64,000 nt of DNA from Jaapia argillacea MUCL 33604 (taxonomy: Eukaryota; Basidiomycota; Agaricomycetes; Jaapiales; Jaapiaceae). This document shows, in pieces, positions 23,834 to 35,935 of this stretch. The notes beneath the pieces are model-generated. The model was given only the letters and a program-made list of their open reading frames with translations. It was not told where the DNA came from and ran no database searches. Location: contig KL197709.1 in NCBI GenBank assembly GCA_000697665.1, forward strand, positions 907,877 through 971,876. The letters run 5' to 3'. A program made the position numbers and the translations under genes. Each line of letters opens with the position of its first letter. The stretch's first letter is position 1.

Positions 23834-24335
23834 NNNNNNNNNNNNNNNNNNNNNNNNNNNNNNNNNNNNNNNNNNNNNNNNNNNNNNNNNNNNNNNNNNN
23901 NNNNNNNNNNNNNNNNNNNNNNNNNNNNNNNNNNNNNNNNNNNNNNNNNNNNNNNNNNNNNNNNNNNNNNNNNNNNNNNNNNNNNNNNNNNNNNNNNNNN
24001 NNNNNNNNNNNNNNNNNNNNNNNNNNNNNNNNNNNNNNNNNNNNNNNNNNNNNNNNNNNNNNNNNNNNNNNNNNNNNNNNNNNNNNNNNNNNNNNNNNNN
24101 NNNNNNNNNNNNNNNNNNNNNNNNNNNNNNNNNNNNNNNNNNNNNNNNNNNNNNNNNNNNNNNNNNNNNNNNNNNNNNNNNNNNNNNNNNNNNNNNNNNN
24201 NNNNNNNNNNNNNNNNNNNNNNNNNNNNNNNNNNNNNNNNNNNNNNNNNNNNNNNNNNNNNNNNNNNNNNNNNNNNNNNNNNNNNNNNNNNNNNNNNNNN
24301 NNNNNNNNNNNNNNNNNNNNNNNNNNNNNNNNNNN
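23834..24335. other. Assembly gap (502 N)
   Basis: Run of unknown bases. True size is unknown; it hides the 3' end of the NOL11-like gene and possibly more. Confidence 0.99.
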
Positions 24336-25166
24336 TTGGTTATTTGATTTTGGGTCGGGGGGGTGGAGGTTAGGTGTGTTTGGGGTTGGTGTGGATGTTG
24401 TGTTGGTGGTTGATCAAGTTTGGGGTTTTTGAGTTTTGTTCGTGTACTCTTCGTTTGTGTTTATACGTTGGATGTGATGTTCTCCCAACGTTCTCATCTC
24501 CCAACTGGCTGTGTTTGACCTTTTGTTATGACGGAGTCGATCCCAGTCAACTTCTGGAATTTGGATTACTTACGCCGGTTGCTGATGAGCTTAGAATGTT
24601 GGGGTTGGGGTTGGGCTCTGGGACCTTCATAGCCACTGTGCCACTCTCGGGCAACGCGGTCACTTGCGAAATGTTGGGCTGTACTTGACGCTCCATACCA
24701 TGTACCATTTGTTCTGCGGGCGCTCCTACATACCACAGCATGTCGAATGGTATTCCGGGCTATATCTCTGGAATCACTGCCCGCTTGCGTCCTACTGCCT
24801 TGCATGCCACTGTGGAGACAAAAACGGCGCCGTGCCCTGCTTCGAATTCCTTCCACTTAGCTCCGGCCAAGGCTGATGATGGTGTGTGGAAGCTCGGTGT
24901 CTTGCAATACCCTTCTTAACAAGCCATAACTCCGTTTATCAGGGATTTCAACATACTCATAAGTTTATAATCCCTTCATTCCCCAGTGATTCCCGAGAAT
25001 CTCGGTCTTCAGAGCGCACGTACTCAGCGTCACCTCCACCATTGTCTTGCCATGATACATTGATAGCTCCACCTTGTAAGTGGAGAATACTATTGATAGA
25101 GCCTCACAACCGTTTAAATGCCCACTCGCTTGATTCAAATTTCGCATCCAAACTTTTCACTCAACG
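24336..25166. other. Post-gap intergenic, no gene seen
   Basis: The first 100 bases are T/G-rich, then composition becomes balanced. No frame shows similarity to the NOL11 C-terminus or to a known protein. The region probably holds a 3' UTR and the aspartyl protease promoter. Confidence 0.4.
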
Positions 25167-27294
25167 ATGATGGATATTCTCCTCCTTTCGGCCTTTTTTC
25201 TCTTCTCAAGCTAAGCTAAGCTCGGCTTTCTCTTTTCCATTCCGTAGGGCCGACACGCCTTTTTCAACATCCATCAATTTCACCAATGGACTTGACTTCG
25301 CCTATCTGGTAACGGTCGACATCGGTAGTCACTCGTTCCAAGTGAGATCTCGTCCTCAATACTCCCAAGTCCACGATTTGACCCTTGATGATAGGTTCAT
25401 ATGGATACTGGGAGCTCAGACCTGTGGGTTGATACTACGGGTTTAGATCTTTCCCCGTTCAATGATACAGGAGTGAATGCGGGTATTCAATACGGGTGCG
25501 ACCACTTATATTTCATGTTTTGTGTTGTCGTTGATTGGCGGGCGTAGTGATACTTCAATTGCTGAAGGTCCAGTCCTTCTCGGGCCAGTCCAGTTTGGAG
25601 GTTTCAGAGTCGATCAACAAGCTTTTAGTTCGTTCTCCCTTTTCTTGTGAATTTCGAACACTAGTGGGCTTACCGATAATTGATCGCAGTTTCGGCGCCA
25701 GGAAGTAATGCGACGTTCCCTAGTGTAGATGACCTTGGTATTCTGGGTGTCGGAGCGTGAGCTGGTTATTTGTGGTTATTTGCTTTAATCGCGTCTGACG
25801 TTGACATAAATCTAGGACTGGGCTTTCTGTCATCACCAATAAACTCAAGAACTCAAGTTATAACGGAAGGAGTTTCTTGGATAATGTATGTTTTCTTCTC
25901 GTGTTCATCTTATGTTCTCACATCCTTAATTCCCGATGTACACTAGGTATTCATGATGAACCCGGAAGAACCCAATTATATCACATTCCTACTCTCCAGA
26001 GACCCCGAAGTTCAAATTACGGGTGGGGGGACATTCACAATAGGTGAATGAGCTACCTCCCAAAGATTCCTGAGTTTCACCGGTCTTACATGGTCATGTA
26101 GGCGAAGTTGCCACAGATTTCGCTTCAATCACGAACACTCCCAAGCGTGAGGTAGTTTTCACGAATTCGACCCTTCCAAGGTGGTCGATCACCGTCGATG
26201 GGGTGATTGTAAACGGGAAGACTTATAATGGCCACTCGGCATTGTGAGCTTTATCCAACTCCCTTGGGCGACCTAATGCAAAACTTGTTGTAGTAATAGT
26301 TCCTTCGTCAATGCAAACCAAACCATCGCATTGATCGACTCGGGTACCAGCTCCGGTGAAGGAAATCCATCCGTATTTCATGAACATTTCTAACCCAGTT
26401 CGTTTCCTGTGGCAGCCCGAGTTCCCCGCTTCTACGCCGACGCGATGTATCAAAATGTGCCTGGAGCCGTGTTCAACAGCACTCTCAATGCTTATGTCCT
26501 CCCCTGCGATACAAAAGTTAACATCAGTTTCGTATTCGGGACGGATGAGTTCCCTGTCAACCCAATTGATGCTACTGTTATACTCGGAGAAGATGATAAA
26601 GGAAACCTCATTTGTATCGGGGCGTTTGAAGCTGGATCTATACCCCCTGATTTAGGTGAAGACGTCACTTCATAATCATTCCATACGAACATCATCTCAA
26701 ACTTGGCTTTTGCTTTAGATATGATCTTGGGAGACTCTTTCCTCCGCAATGCGCACGCTCTCTTTGACTTTGGGGCGTGGGCTACATCTGGGACTAGTGA
26801 TCCGTTTATGCAGCTTCTAAGTGTGGGTTCTTGTTCTCATCCTTCATTGTATGTTATCTCATGTGATGGTGTGGATCTCAGGTAACGAACCAGTCCCAAG
26901 CTTGGGAACAATTCGACGCACTGAACACGGTTCGTCTCAACTCATACAAGGCAATATATGATGGGCCCTCAGGTACGCGATTCCCTCCTTCTCCAGCTTC
27001 TATGCCAATTTTAAATGTATCCGTTCAGGAACCGGACAAAACGTGGCTGATGACACCGTTTCGACCCAAACGTCCTCTCCCAACGCCAGCGACTCCACCC
27101 TGATGAGAAACTCGTATATCATAATTGGATTGCTCGGTGGAGTTATCGTCCTCCTTCTCATCTTGTCTGTCCTGGTTGCACGCGGAGGCGAGAACGTGGG
27201 CTATAAACCTGTCCCTAGCGTACCTCAAGCCGGCCATGGAGGCGACGAGGATCCATATGGAATTGCGAAGCCCTACACATATTCTACCCCTTGA
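25167..27294 (+). CDS. Membrane-anchored pepsin-family aspartyl protease, odd 5' end
   Basis: A1-family protease in about ten exons. Mature-domain exons read FTNGLDFAYLVTVDIGSHSF, VHMDTGSSDLWVDTTGLDLS (first catalytic Asp), GPVLLGPVQFGGFRVDQQAF, DDLGILGVG, ITFLLSRDPEVQITGGGTFT, NQTIALIDSGTSSARVPRFY (second catalytic Asp), ILGDSFLRNAHALFDFG, and a C-terminal transmembrane helix SYIIIGLLGGVIVLLLILSV. It is likely a cell-surface or vacuolar protease. The 5' end is odd: ATG at 25167 gives a perfect signal peptide start (MMDILLLSAFFLFSS) but stops at 25212, inside three tandem AAGCT units. The protease frame continues without an ATG. Either the tandem repeat shifts the frame in this allele, or a distant first exon joins at the pyrimidine-rich acceptor near 25248. 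Stop is TGA at 27292. Confidence 0.8.
25208..25222 (+). repeat. AAGCT x3 microsatellite in protease 5' region
   Basis: Three perfect AAGCT units sit between the apparent signal peptide and the mature protease frame. With a single unit the two frames would be continuous. Confidence 0.9.
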
Positions 27295-27512
27295 AGGACC
27301 AGCGTACAAATCTCGACTACCCCCACCTCGCCATTTGTTTAGATTACACATGTTCGATAGCATTGCATAGTCTCAATTGACTCATTCGTATAACCATCAA
27401 TTGAAAGTTGACCACATCACTCGCATCGCGGAAATTCTTGGATGACATCGAGAAGTGCTGATTGACGATCAAGGAAGAATTTCTACGGCTACACAATGTT
27501 AGGACAGCATTG

Positions 27513-28739
27513 CTATCGAGTACAATACACATCAAGGTTTGAACTGGCAATCCTTAGTCTCAAAGCAAGGGTATCCTTTGTCGCCAGGACCAATTGCCGA
27601 GCCGAATTTATATTTTCTGTCCGGCTGCGCAGGATCGGCAAATACACTTCGAACACTGGTTTTACATAGGAGGGGTTGCGATTGTGGTGTGCGAGAATAT
27701 GAGCAATCGAGTGTTCGAGCTGTGAGGCTTCACGGGTGAGACGATCTAGGAGTGAATCAGTCAGGAGTGAAGGGCGAAGGAGTGGGTAGTTCATACCCAA
27801 CCGGTCGAGGAGCTCTTGGAGGTTCCGAAAGGGATGAGAGTTGTTGATTTGTGAGTCGTCGATGTTTGAGATTTTGAGAGTATCGTCCATCGCTTTGGAG
27901 CTATCAGTCTCGTGTCTGACAAGACTCTCCATAGTTGATGAAATGAACTGTGAAGTCTGGCTGCATAACAGTCCGTCAGGACTGCAGCCAGAGCAGATGA
28001 GGGATTATGCTTCACCTCCCCAGCGGCTAGTTCTTCATAGAAAGATATCAGTCTTTCTGCATCGAAGCGGATCCGTTGCCCGGATATTTCTGCTTCCTCT
28101 GCACTGAGCTCGTTGGCAAGGGATTTGATAGCACTCTAAGAACTATATCTCAACATCCCAACGCAGATGCTTCTAAAGAATGACTGACTGACTTTCGAGG
28201 CGGATTCGGCTTGCTGGGCAACCTTATCTAGGCTGGAGGTCATCAAAAGCCAAGGGAATAGCTGGGCGGCGATTTGCAACGCGTCATTATTTGTGTGCGC
28301 AACATGCTGTTTGGGAGGTGTTGACCATAGGTCAGCAAGAAAAGGCGAGGAAGAAGTTCAAAACTCACAGTATTTCGCGTGGTAGAAAGCAACGACGGTT
28401 CGTTGCTGACAGGAGGGAGGGACTTCACCGCAAGTGGTGCCGATCGACCTCCCTGCTCGACCGCTACGAGTGAGTTGGTACGCGGTTCTGGTGGCTTGAC
28501 TCGCGAGTCATGCCTCAGATGCGGAGCGGCGTTCATCCTCTCTGCAGTTGCATTTTTGGGGCGCGATTGCGATCTCGCTGTCCCTGTCAATGGCTGCGTT
28601 AGACGGCCCGGGACCAGAAGTCCGTAAGCCGGTACAGACCAAGATAACCCGTCTACAAGTCTGCATGAGATTGAGAAACAAACGAACCTCTTGGAACGGT
28701 TCGAGAAGAGGAAGTCTTTTCCGGGACTCGCGAGGACAT
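27513..28739 (-). CDS. Unrecognised helical protein
   Basis: Spliced gene from ATG at 28739 (MSSRVPEKTSSSRTVPR) to TAG at 27513-27515. The first 100 residues are low-complexity and basic (RSQSRPKNATAERMN, RSAPLAVKSLPPVSNEPSLL). Then helical blocks follow: NNDALQIAAQLFPWLLMTSS, LDKVAQQAESASK, SAIKSLANELSAEEAEISGQ, RFDAERLISFYEELAAGE, HPFRNLQELLDRLG and LTREASQLEHSIAHILAHHN. The pattern suggests a coiled-coil protein of a spindle or cytoskeletal complex, but I do not recognise the family. Five exons with normal splice signals are inferred. It is divergent from SLC1, with 233 bp between starts. A second frame continues at the 3' end (27344-27550), so the last exon could differ. Confidence 0.55.
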
Positions 28740-28972
28740 ACAGGTGCGTACTTAGAGAGTTAGACGACCTTTGGACGACTCGGACTCGGAAATGCCATTG
28801 AAGCTGGTGAACCACGTAGCCCCAAATAGGAGATTGACTCCCACGGGTGTGGCCCTTCGGCTGGAGAAATCAGCAAAATCGGACAACTCGTGGAACTCAA
28901 CGGTCTCAACGGCTGCGTCGTGGTCGACACCCTCGGCTTTTATTCACAAGAACGCACTGTTTCCACGTAACA

Positions 28973-30187
28973 ATGTCGATTTTCAGTGCTCTTGTTAGGC
29001 CCATTGCCTATCTCTCTCTCCCAGTTATCCTTCTCGAGGCCCTTTCCTCCACACATCCTCTCGCCCGCTACTATGTTCGCATTGGTGTCTATCTATCGAC
29101 ACTTGGAGCCGTATCGATGTGGGGAGCAGTAGTTGCTGTCGGGATGGGCATCGCAGGTCGTCGATTCGATACGAACTACGTAGTGGCAAGAAGTTTCTAT
29201 CACCTCGCTGGGACGATCCTTGGGATCAGGTTCACGGTGGAAGGAGAGGAACATTTGGAGACTCGTCCCGCAGTTTTGGTCGGAAATCATCAGAGTATGC
29301 TGGATATCTTGTATCTAGGAAGGTTCGCGTGTGCTTTCACCGATCGATCGACTGGCGAGAGGCAGTTGATTCGACCGTGGAGAATGTCCCCTTATACCTT
29401 TCCTCTTCTAGGATCTTTCCCAAACGGGCCTCAATCATGGCAAAGAAGGAGCTGCAGTGGACACCGGGTCTTGGACAGTTCATGCAGCTGTCAGGTGCCG
29501 TGTTTGTGGATAGAGGAAACAATTCGCGGGCGGTTCAATCGTTGATGGCAGCAGGAGAGACGATGAAAGCTCGATCTACTTCACTTTGGATGTTCCCTGA
29601 AGGCACGCGTTCTATGCGCAAACACCACGACATGTTGCCATTCAAAAAGGGTGCATTCCATTTGGCAGTGCAGGCTGGTGTGCCTGTGGTCCCGGTTGTT
29701 TGTGAAAACTACTGGAAACTCTATCACAAGGGCACATTTGGAAGTGGGACTCTGAAAATCAAGGGTACGTGCACATGACTCGCGATCTTGGCCAGGTCTG
29801 ATCACAGGTGGCTTTGTAGTTCTCCCACCCATCTCTACGACGGGACTTACCGCTGCAGACGTGGGTGACCTTGCGAATCGTGTCCATGATCAGATGGTTG
29901 CTGCTTTACGTGAAATTTCCGACCCTTTGCCTTCACCCACCGAATCACAAGAGACGAAGCCATCAGAAGAGGCTAAACCCTTGCTTGAATCCCCTGATGT
30001 TCCTGTCGTCGATCAAAGGGCCGCTGCATCACCTACATCTACTTCGAAGGAGGAAGAAACCTTAGCAAGCCCACCGTCGTCTGCGGCGTCGGAGAGTGGT
30101 TTCTCGACACGAAGGACAGAAGGAAGTGAGAACGGTACGGAAACGGAAGAGGATGAGGGCATGGTTTTGGTCGGGCGACCTACATAG
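28973..30187 (+). CDS. SLC1: 1-acyl-sn-glycerol-3-phosphate acyltransferase
   Basis: ATG at 28973 (MSIFSALVRPIAYLSLPVIL) opens two N-terminal hydrophobic segments. The PlsC domain has VGNHQSMLDILYLGR (HX4D catalytic motif), then after the first intron IFPKRASIMAKKELQWTPGL, GAVFVDRGNNSRAV (FxxR motif), LWMFPEGTRSMRKHHDMLPF (EGTR motif) and HLAVQAGVPVVPVVCENYWK (motif IV). The acidic Ser/Pro-rich C-terminal tail of about 90 residues ends at TAG 30185-30187. Three exons are inferred. It turns lysophosphatidate into phosphatidate in the ER or lipid droplets, feeding phospholipid and triacylglycerol synthesis. The extra acidic tail is longer than in yeast Slc1 and looks disordered. Confidence 0.93.
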
Positions 30188-30885
30188 CGATTCGGAACCC
30201 ACTGGAATTTTCGATCAACATTTGGTGACATTGAACTCTTTAGCCTCGAGGCCGTACGCAGTAGATGCTTTTACATACTAATTCGATTCCCCCTTGGTCG
30301 TATGATGCATTCGAGTGAGATTTTTACCAGCCATTACTTCTCCACCCTACCCTCCTCAGTGGCCACCGGCAACGCGCTGGAACTTTTTAAAGTTTCGATG
30401 CTGCAAAGCGGAATCTGGACAGAGATAAGGTGTAGGAACGTGTCTCCCATTCTAAACTTCTCCCCTTGATTCCGCCCGCCATTCGCCCACACCAGAAAAG
30501 ACATATGTGGAAGACATTCCTCCATTCGTCGCTATCTTCGGGGGGATGACTGAGTTTCTCATCCGTCATGTACACGTTCGTATCACGTTCGCGAGCTGGA
30601 TCCATGGATTCGTCCTCCATGTCGGGCCTGCCTTTGACAAGACTGTCCTGAGTAAGAAGATTGGGGACGGACGATCAAATTCCCTGCGGCTCCTGACGCA
30701 CCCTCCGGCAGCGATGAAATTTCCCAAAAGCTCCTTGACCCTTGCATCTAAGCGTAAAGCTGGCTCCGCCCGTTACGATCTACATCCCCCCCTATATAAA
30801 GCCACTTAGCCGACGTCGAATCTTTCTCCTCTTCCACCGACTCTGTTCCTTACCTCATAGTATACCCCAACCTCTTCACTTGATC
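30188..30885. other. Intergenic, GDPD promoter at right end
   Basis: No supported gene. The frame at 30507-30809 lacks any recognisable feature. The right end has a strong TATA box and a C/T-rich leader in front of the phosphodiesterase gene. Confidence 0.45.
30793..30800 (+). promoter_or_regulatory. TATA box of GDPD gene
   Basis: TATATAAA sits 93 bp upstream of the ATG at 30886, preceded by a C run and followed by a pyrimidine-rich leader. It is the clearest TATA box in the window. Confidence 0.6.
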
Positions 30886-32357
30886 ATGTCTAGTTCATCG
30901 TCGCCCTCGTCGTCACCCAGGATATTCCCAGGTCAGTCATCTCTCACCGGTTGTATGATAAGGCACCTTGTTAATGGCTCTCCCTTTGTAGACTGCTGGG
31001 GCCATCGCGGAGTGAGTCACTTGCCAGGGTCTCACAACCCCTTTGTGCAAAGGTTCATGTGGTCGTATAGGCTTCTGCAGCGTTCCCGGAGAACACCCTC
31101 GCAAGTTTTGAGGCTGCAATTCGTGATGGTGCAGAGGGAATTGAGAGCGGTATTTAGATCGTTGCGGCTCTACGTGTTTAGCCCGTAACCATTTCGGCAG
31201 ACGTCCACGTATCTTTGGACGATGTTGTTGTAATGTTTCACGACCCAGGTATATCTCACTTTTATTTCTTTATTTCGGAGCTTGATCCCCCATTCGTCAC
31301 AGGTCTTGAGAGAACGACTGATGGAAAAGGTTACAAGGCTTTCTTTCACAACTCGTTTGTTCTGCGGTGATGCTCATACTGTTGTTCCTGGTACTCGCAG
31401 GTTTGATCCGGGAGAGAAATTGGTATGGCCCGGATGGGATGGAGAATGTCAGAACGGTCAAGACACCTAAACAATCTATTCCTACTTTTGCAGAGACAGT
31501 CGAGTTGTTGATGAAGGTAAGTTCGTTTATCCAACCGCTCATTGTTTGCTCATTGTTGCTCCCAGCCCGAGAATCACCATGTCAAATTCAACGTTGATGT
31601 CAAGATTCAGAACGACCCGACACGACTATTCTCCCTAATGAACACTATTATTTGCACGAAGGAAGGCTGGGAAACCATCCTTGCACCTCGCATCCTCCTA
31701 GGCCTTTGGCATCCTCGTTTCATTGCGCCTGCCAAGGCCCACCTACCTTACCTCCGTCGCTCGTACATTGGAGGTAGCCCCGCTATCGCCAAAAAGTACT
31801 TTTGGGATAGCTGCGACGCCTTCTCCATTGCATTCGTTGCGCTTACAACACCTGATGGCGAGAAGTAAGTACAATGCTTCTTTGACGCCCGCAGAGTGCT
31901 CACGTGGTCTTCTTGATGGTTAGATTTAGGAGGGAATGCAAATCCGCTGGAAAGAAGATTCTTGTATGGACGGTGAACAAACCTGAGCACATGATGGAGG
32001 TCAGGAATCTCACGCCAAGGAATTCAGCTTGTATCTGATCTTGTGACCTAGGCTGTCCGGTGGGAGGTCGACGCGATCCTCACGGATGTAACGAAGATCT
32101 GGCTTGATATGCGTGCAGAGTTGCAATGTTCGTTTCATTTCGTTCACAATCTCAGCGTCGCCTAACCGCCTCGCGCAGCCGACTACGACAAGATCAACTC
32201 TCAATATACACGCCTATTCTTGTGGACCTCCCTCCAATTCTACAGGCCCGTTTTACGATGGGGTCAGCTCGCCCATCAGGCCTATTTGGAGTCGATCGGA
32301 GGTCCCTTTGATCAGCACGTCCAAGCTGCGCTCCCTACCATCAAGGCCGAAGCATGA
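30886..32357 (+). CDS. Glycerophosphodiester phosphodiesterase-family protein (Pgc1-like)
   Basis: ATG at 30886 (MSSSSSPSSSPRIFP), then after short introns DCWGHRGASAAFPENTLASF with the GDPD catalytic HR and the ENT/E metal site, DGAEGIES, DVHVSLDDVVVMFHDP (second catalytic His), KGLIRERNWYGPDGMENVRT, IPTFAETVELLMK, HHVKFNVDVKIQN, ILLGLWHPRFIAPAKAHLPY, FRRECKSAGKKILVWTVNKP and VRWEVDAILTDVTKIW. It ends LPTIKAEA at TGA 32355-32357. About nine exons are inferred. It hydrolyses glycerophosphodiesters or, as in yeast Pgc1, acts on phosphatidylglycerol by a phospholipase C reaction. The tail of about 50 residues after the barrel is typical of fungal relatives. Exact substrate is not readable from sequence. 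Confidence 0.88.
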
Positions 32358-32825
32358 TCCTAACGTTATTCAATGTATATCCCGTGGATTCCCAATCTCG
32401 TTTCGTACCATTTCTATAGATTCCCTTCACAACTACTGGAACCTTGTTTATACCGTGTTTTTCTGAATGACTTCTCCTGCAATACGTTTGCACTGTGTTT
32501 GGATATATGCGACGCTGTTGTACTCTGGGTAATGCATACTTTGGCATTGGCATGGACAAAAGAGTGGCAAAGACAAAACTAGTGCGAGAATCCGGTAGAT
32601 ACACCTGCGATATCTATTGAAGACAGCTATGCTACGATGATGATTGGCAATGAATGTGCAAAAGACGACAAGGACAGAGAAAAACATAATAAGAATAAGA
32701 TCGTCAAAGGTCGTGACCAGAGAACATTAGGATCGATACCAAACAGATGCAGTCCTTCTGCGGCGGCCCAGCGCCTCCCTCATAAAATCCAAACAGAGGC
32801 GAACCAGTCCCCCGACAAATCATGA
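32358..32825. other. Shared 3' flank, convergent genes
   Basis: No gene seen. The phosphodiesterase and the next minus-strand gene converge here. Confidence 0.5.
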
Positions 32826-34854
32826 TCATATCGCCCAATCCTCCATACCACCTCCAAACCTTGCCCTGCCGCCCCAACCTCTCGCGACGTCATCCCTATC
32901 ATCTGCCCGATCGATGCTCGTACTGGCGCTCAACCCACCCCCAGCCGGTGTCCCAGTAGGGCCCAACAACCAACCCGTCCACCATCCACCAGACCCTTCC
33001 CTATCCCCATCGCCACTCCTATCCAAACTCTTACTCCGCCTCTTACCCTTGCTCTTCTGACCAAATCGCAACGAAGACCTGTCTGGTCTCGTACCAGCAT
33101 AAGACTCTGGCAACTCTGCAAATGATATTCGTTTGGGTGTGGATCGACCTGATGAAGAGGTGGGAGTCGCGATGGTCACATAACCGTTCCCACCAATAAA
33201 ATCGGGGATGGTCAGGAAGGATGCGGAGGGTGAAGGTGAAGGTGTCGAAGGTGTCGTATTTGGGGTTGAGGGAGCACTAGGTTGTTTGAGAGAGGAATGT
33301 CGGGGTGGAGAGGGCGCGCGAGTGGATGAATGATGTCGTCCCTTGGTAAAGAGTCGGGAAATGGATGCAGTAGCTGTTGATGTGCCCGAGGATGGAGGTG
33401 GGGGTGGAGACCTGGGAAGGAAAGAGGGACGGGGAAGATCTGGTTTCTTGGTTTCGGGAGGTGGAGGTGGAAGTGGTTGGTCATCAAGAATCTTTCTCAG
33501 GGATTGAAGGGTACGCGTGACATTAGGTCCAGCATCGGATGAAGATGAGGATGAGGAGGCTGAGAGTTCTTCAATAGGAGGGGTCATGGGACGCCCAAGA
33601 GGCGCAGGTGAATGATGGCGTTTAGGGGTGACAGAGCGCGAAGGAGAGGCGGATGGATGTCGTCCAATACGATTACGTTCGGGAGACGTTATTCGAGGAG
33701 TTGTAGAGCTACTAGATTTCGTGTCTTTGCTCGAACTGGCGCTGTCGAGAGAAGGGTCAAAATATATCGAATGCCTAAGTAAAGAGGAGAACTTACGGAG
33801 AAGAATTACGAGTAACGAAAGATGATAGGAGGTCGTAAGCTTTCGTCGAAGACTCTGGCTGTCGATGCGAGAGGACTGGGGATGAGGCCCTCGAACGCAA
33901 CCGCGGTTTATTGCGCCGACTCGATGTTGATGCATCTGAAGATCGACGAGACAGCTGCGGCATGGAAGTTGTACGTACTCCAAGCGTGGATGGCAACACT
34001 AGCTCCTCCGGATCGTCCGTCGAGGCGACGTAAAATGTCAACGGTCGAGGAGCAGGTGCGATGAAATGACTCCGATCGTGGTTGGTGAAGTGTAAGCTCC
34101 CCACGTTTGGTTCCGCTGTGGACGTACTGCAGCTGGCATTGCTACGCAGGTCCAAGGAAGGTCGACGACGAGCTCGCCTGATTTGACGTATCGAACTTGT
34201 CGTTGGAAGACTTCTGCTTACAGAACCGTCATCCACAGTGCTTGAAAGCTGTGCAAGCCGATCCTCCCTCGCTGGTATACATTCCTCCGCAAGTAAACCT
34301 TCCACACCCTTCGTGATTTTATCCAAGTCGTCCATCCAATCCTCATGCGCGCCTGTATCGTTTATCCTGTCTGAGAGAATACGCGCCTTCTCCTCCAAAG
34401 ATTTTTCTGCAGGGCTCTCTGGTGACAATAGTAAGGATAGACTGGACTGCGTGGACATGGAAGATTGTAACAGGGTGTTAGATAGCTCCAAAGCGTGTAC
34501 GCTTCTGGCAAGAAGGGAATCGAGGTATGGATCCGAAGAAGTCGGAACGCGTCTCCGAGAGGGGTAACGACGTGCACTCGACCGTCGCGGGGATAGTGGA
34601 GGTGTGAGGAGGCGAGGAGTGTACTGGTGGTCTGTGTCACAATCCTCTGTATCAGCGTCTGCTTCGTCTGCGCTGTTCGGATAGTCGGGTGGCCGATCGG
34701 AAGGAATGTCGGATAGAGATTCTTGCCACACTTGTGGGGACGTGTAAGCAGGTAAAGGAGTTACGGAATCTGTGGATAGTCTGATAGCAGAAAATCTCTT
34801 GCGATGCCTGTATCGCGGTAGGGATGAGGGCGGGGAATTCATGGCTGAATTCAT
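32826..34854 (-). CDS. Basidiomycete low-complexity protein, function unknown
   Basis: Two-exon gene from ATG at 34854 (MNSAMNSPPSSLPRYRHRKR) to a stop at 32826-32828 after GGMEDWAI; the single intron lies about 33745-33798. About 660 residues, mostly Ser/Pro/Arg-rich and probably disordered. Ordered islands are DPYLDSLLARSVHALELSNT, EEKARILSDRINDTGAHEDW (helical), LTIPDFIGGNGYVTI, TPKRISFAELPESYAG and GGWWTGWLLGPTG. The last two look like conserved short motifs; the Trp-rich one may be a membrane- or partner-binding segment. Many SP/TP sites suggest control by cyclin-dependent or MAP kinases. The family is not recognised. There is no signal peptide or transmembrane helix. Confidence 0.75.
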
Positions 34855-35935
34855 GTCGCAAAAGTAGGACTACCCCGAGCGGCTATCGAGTCAGCGCCGG
34901 GACGGTTCAGAGAGAAGAGCTTTGTCAGGGAGGAGCAGATGGCAACAATGGGGAATGTGATCAGCTCGGAAACTCAGTTATCAACCTATCCAAGATGATC
35001 CAGCACTAGGTCGACGGAAACAGCAACGAAACTGCGGGCAGGGGGGCAGAAAGCGTCATGCTTCTGACCGTCGTGTGGAACAAAATCCTCGTGGCTTCTG
35101 ATGCCGCTTGTTTGCCTCCCTCGCTTATCTTTTTCTTTCCAAATCTCATCATCATTTTTGTCTTCATGGGCTCGTGCGACGCTCGAGGCTACACACACAT
35201 ACATTTTGCACCAGCCAGAGAGAGTGCACACACATCGGAAAATGCTTTATAAAAGTTTTGGGGTCGGGACGTCCTTACGGCAAGCGGTGATCAATCGAGG
35301 ACGATGACTCGATAGAACTTCGAGCCAAATTTACATGCACCGCCGTCCTCCATATGGATGTTCACCTCCAGACATTGCATAGCCAGCCCAACACAGGCAA
35401 GTATGGAAGACATGCACCTTTCTGAGCCCGCCAATATGGTGCCGTCGATACATTCTTGGGTTGCTTCTGGCAGACGGAACCCAAGTGTGCAGTGCACAGG
35501 CAACTGGAGGCGTGTTCCCTGCCATCACACATGTCCGGGAAAATCGAGATAGGGACCATTCGGAATGTGTGGGTGTGTGGACCTTCATGGATTTCGGTGT
35601 GGAATCCAAACCGATTCTTCAAGCCTGAAGAATGCCCGCTCAGAGCTGAAGCGCTGAAGAGGTTGCAATTGGTCTTGACTATCTGGTAGTGATGTTGTGG
35701 CGCTCAGGTGGCGATCAATCCTGAAGTACGCGTCAAGCCACCCTTTCATGACGCTGAGAGACCCCCGACCCGATATCAAGTGTCTCAAGTTTATGAACGA
35801 ACATGAGGAAGATTTGGGCATAGAAAAGGCATCATAGTTGACAAGACCGTGAGGGTAAGCATGAGGCATAGGGCAACATCAATATCGTACAAGCAACGCC
35901 TTTATCGTTCGCCTCCCATCCGCAAACTCCAACAC
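34855..35935. other. 1.1 kb without a supported gene
   Basis: Several overlapping frames of 60-95 codons on both strands, none with a recognised domain. A TATAAAAG sequence at 35248-35255 (plus) might mark a promoter, but no downstream frame starts well. A frame at 35456-35689 (MSGKIEIGTIRNVWVCGPSW inside it) could be an exon of a small gene; I could not find partners with matching splice phase. Confidence 0.35.

Noticed and set aside
23708-24432. Long open frames running through the N stretch
   Set aside because: They are open only because unknown bases give no stops.
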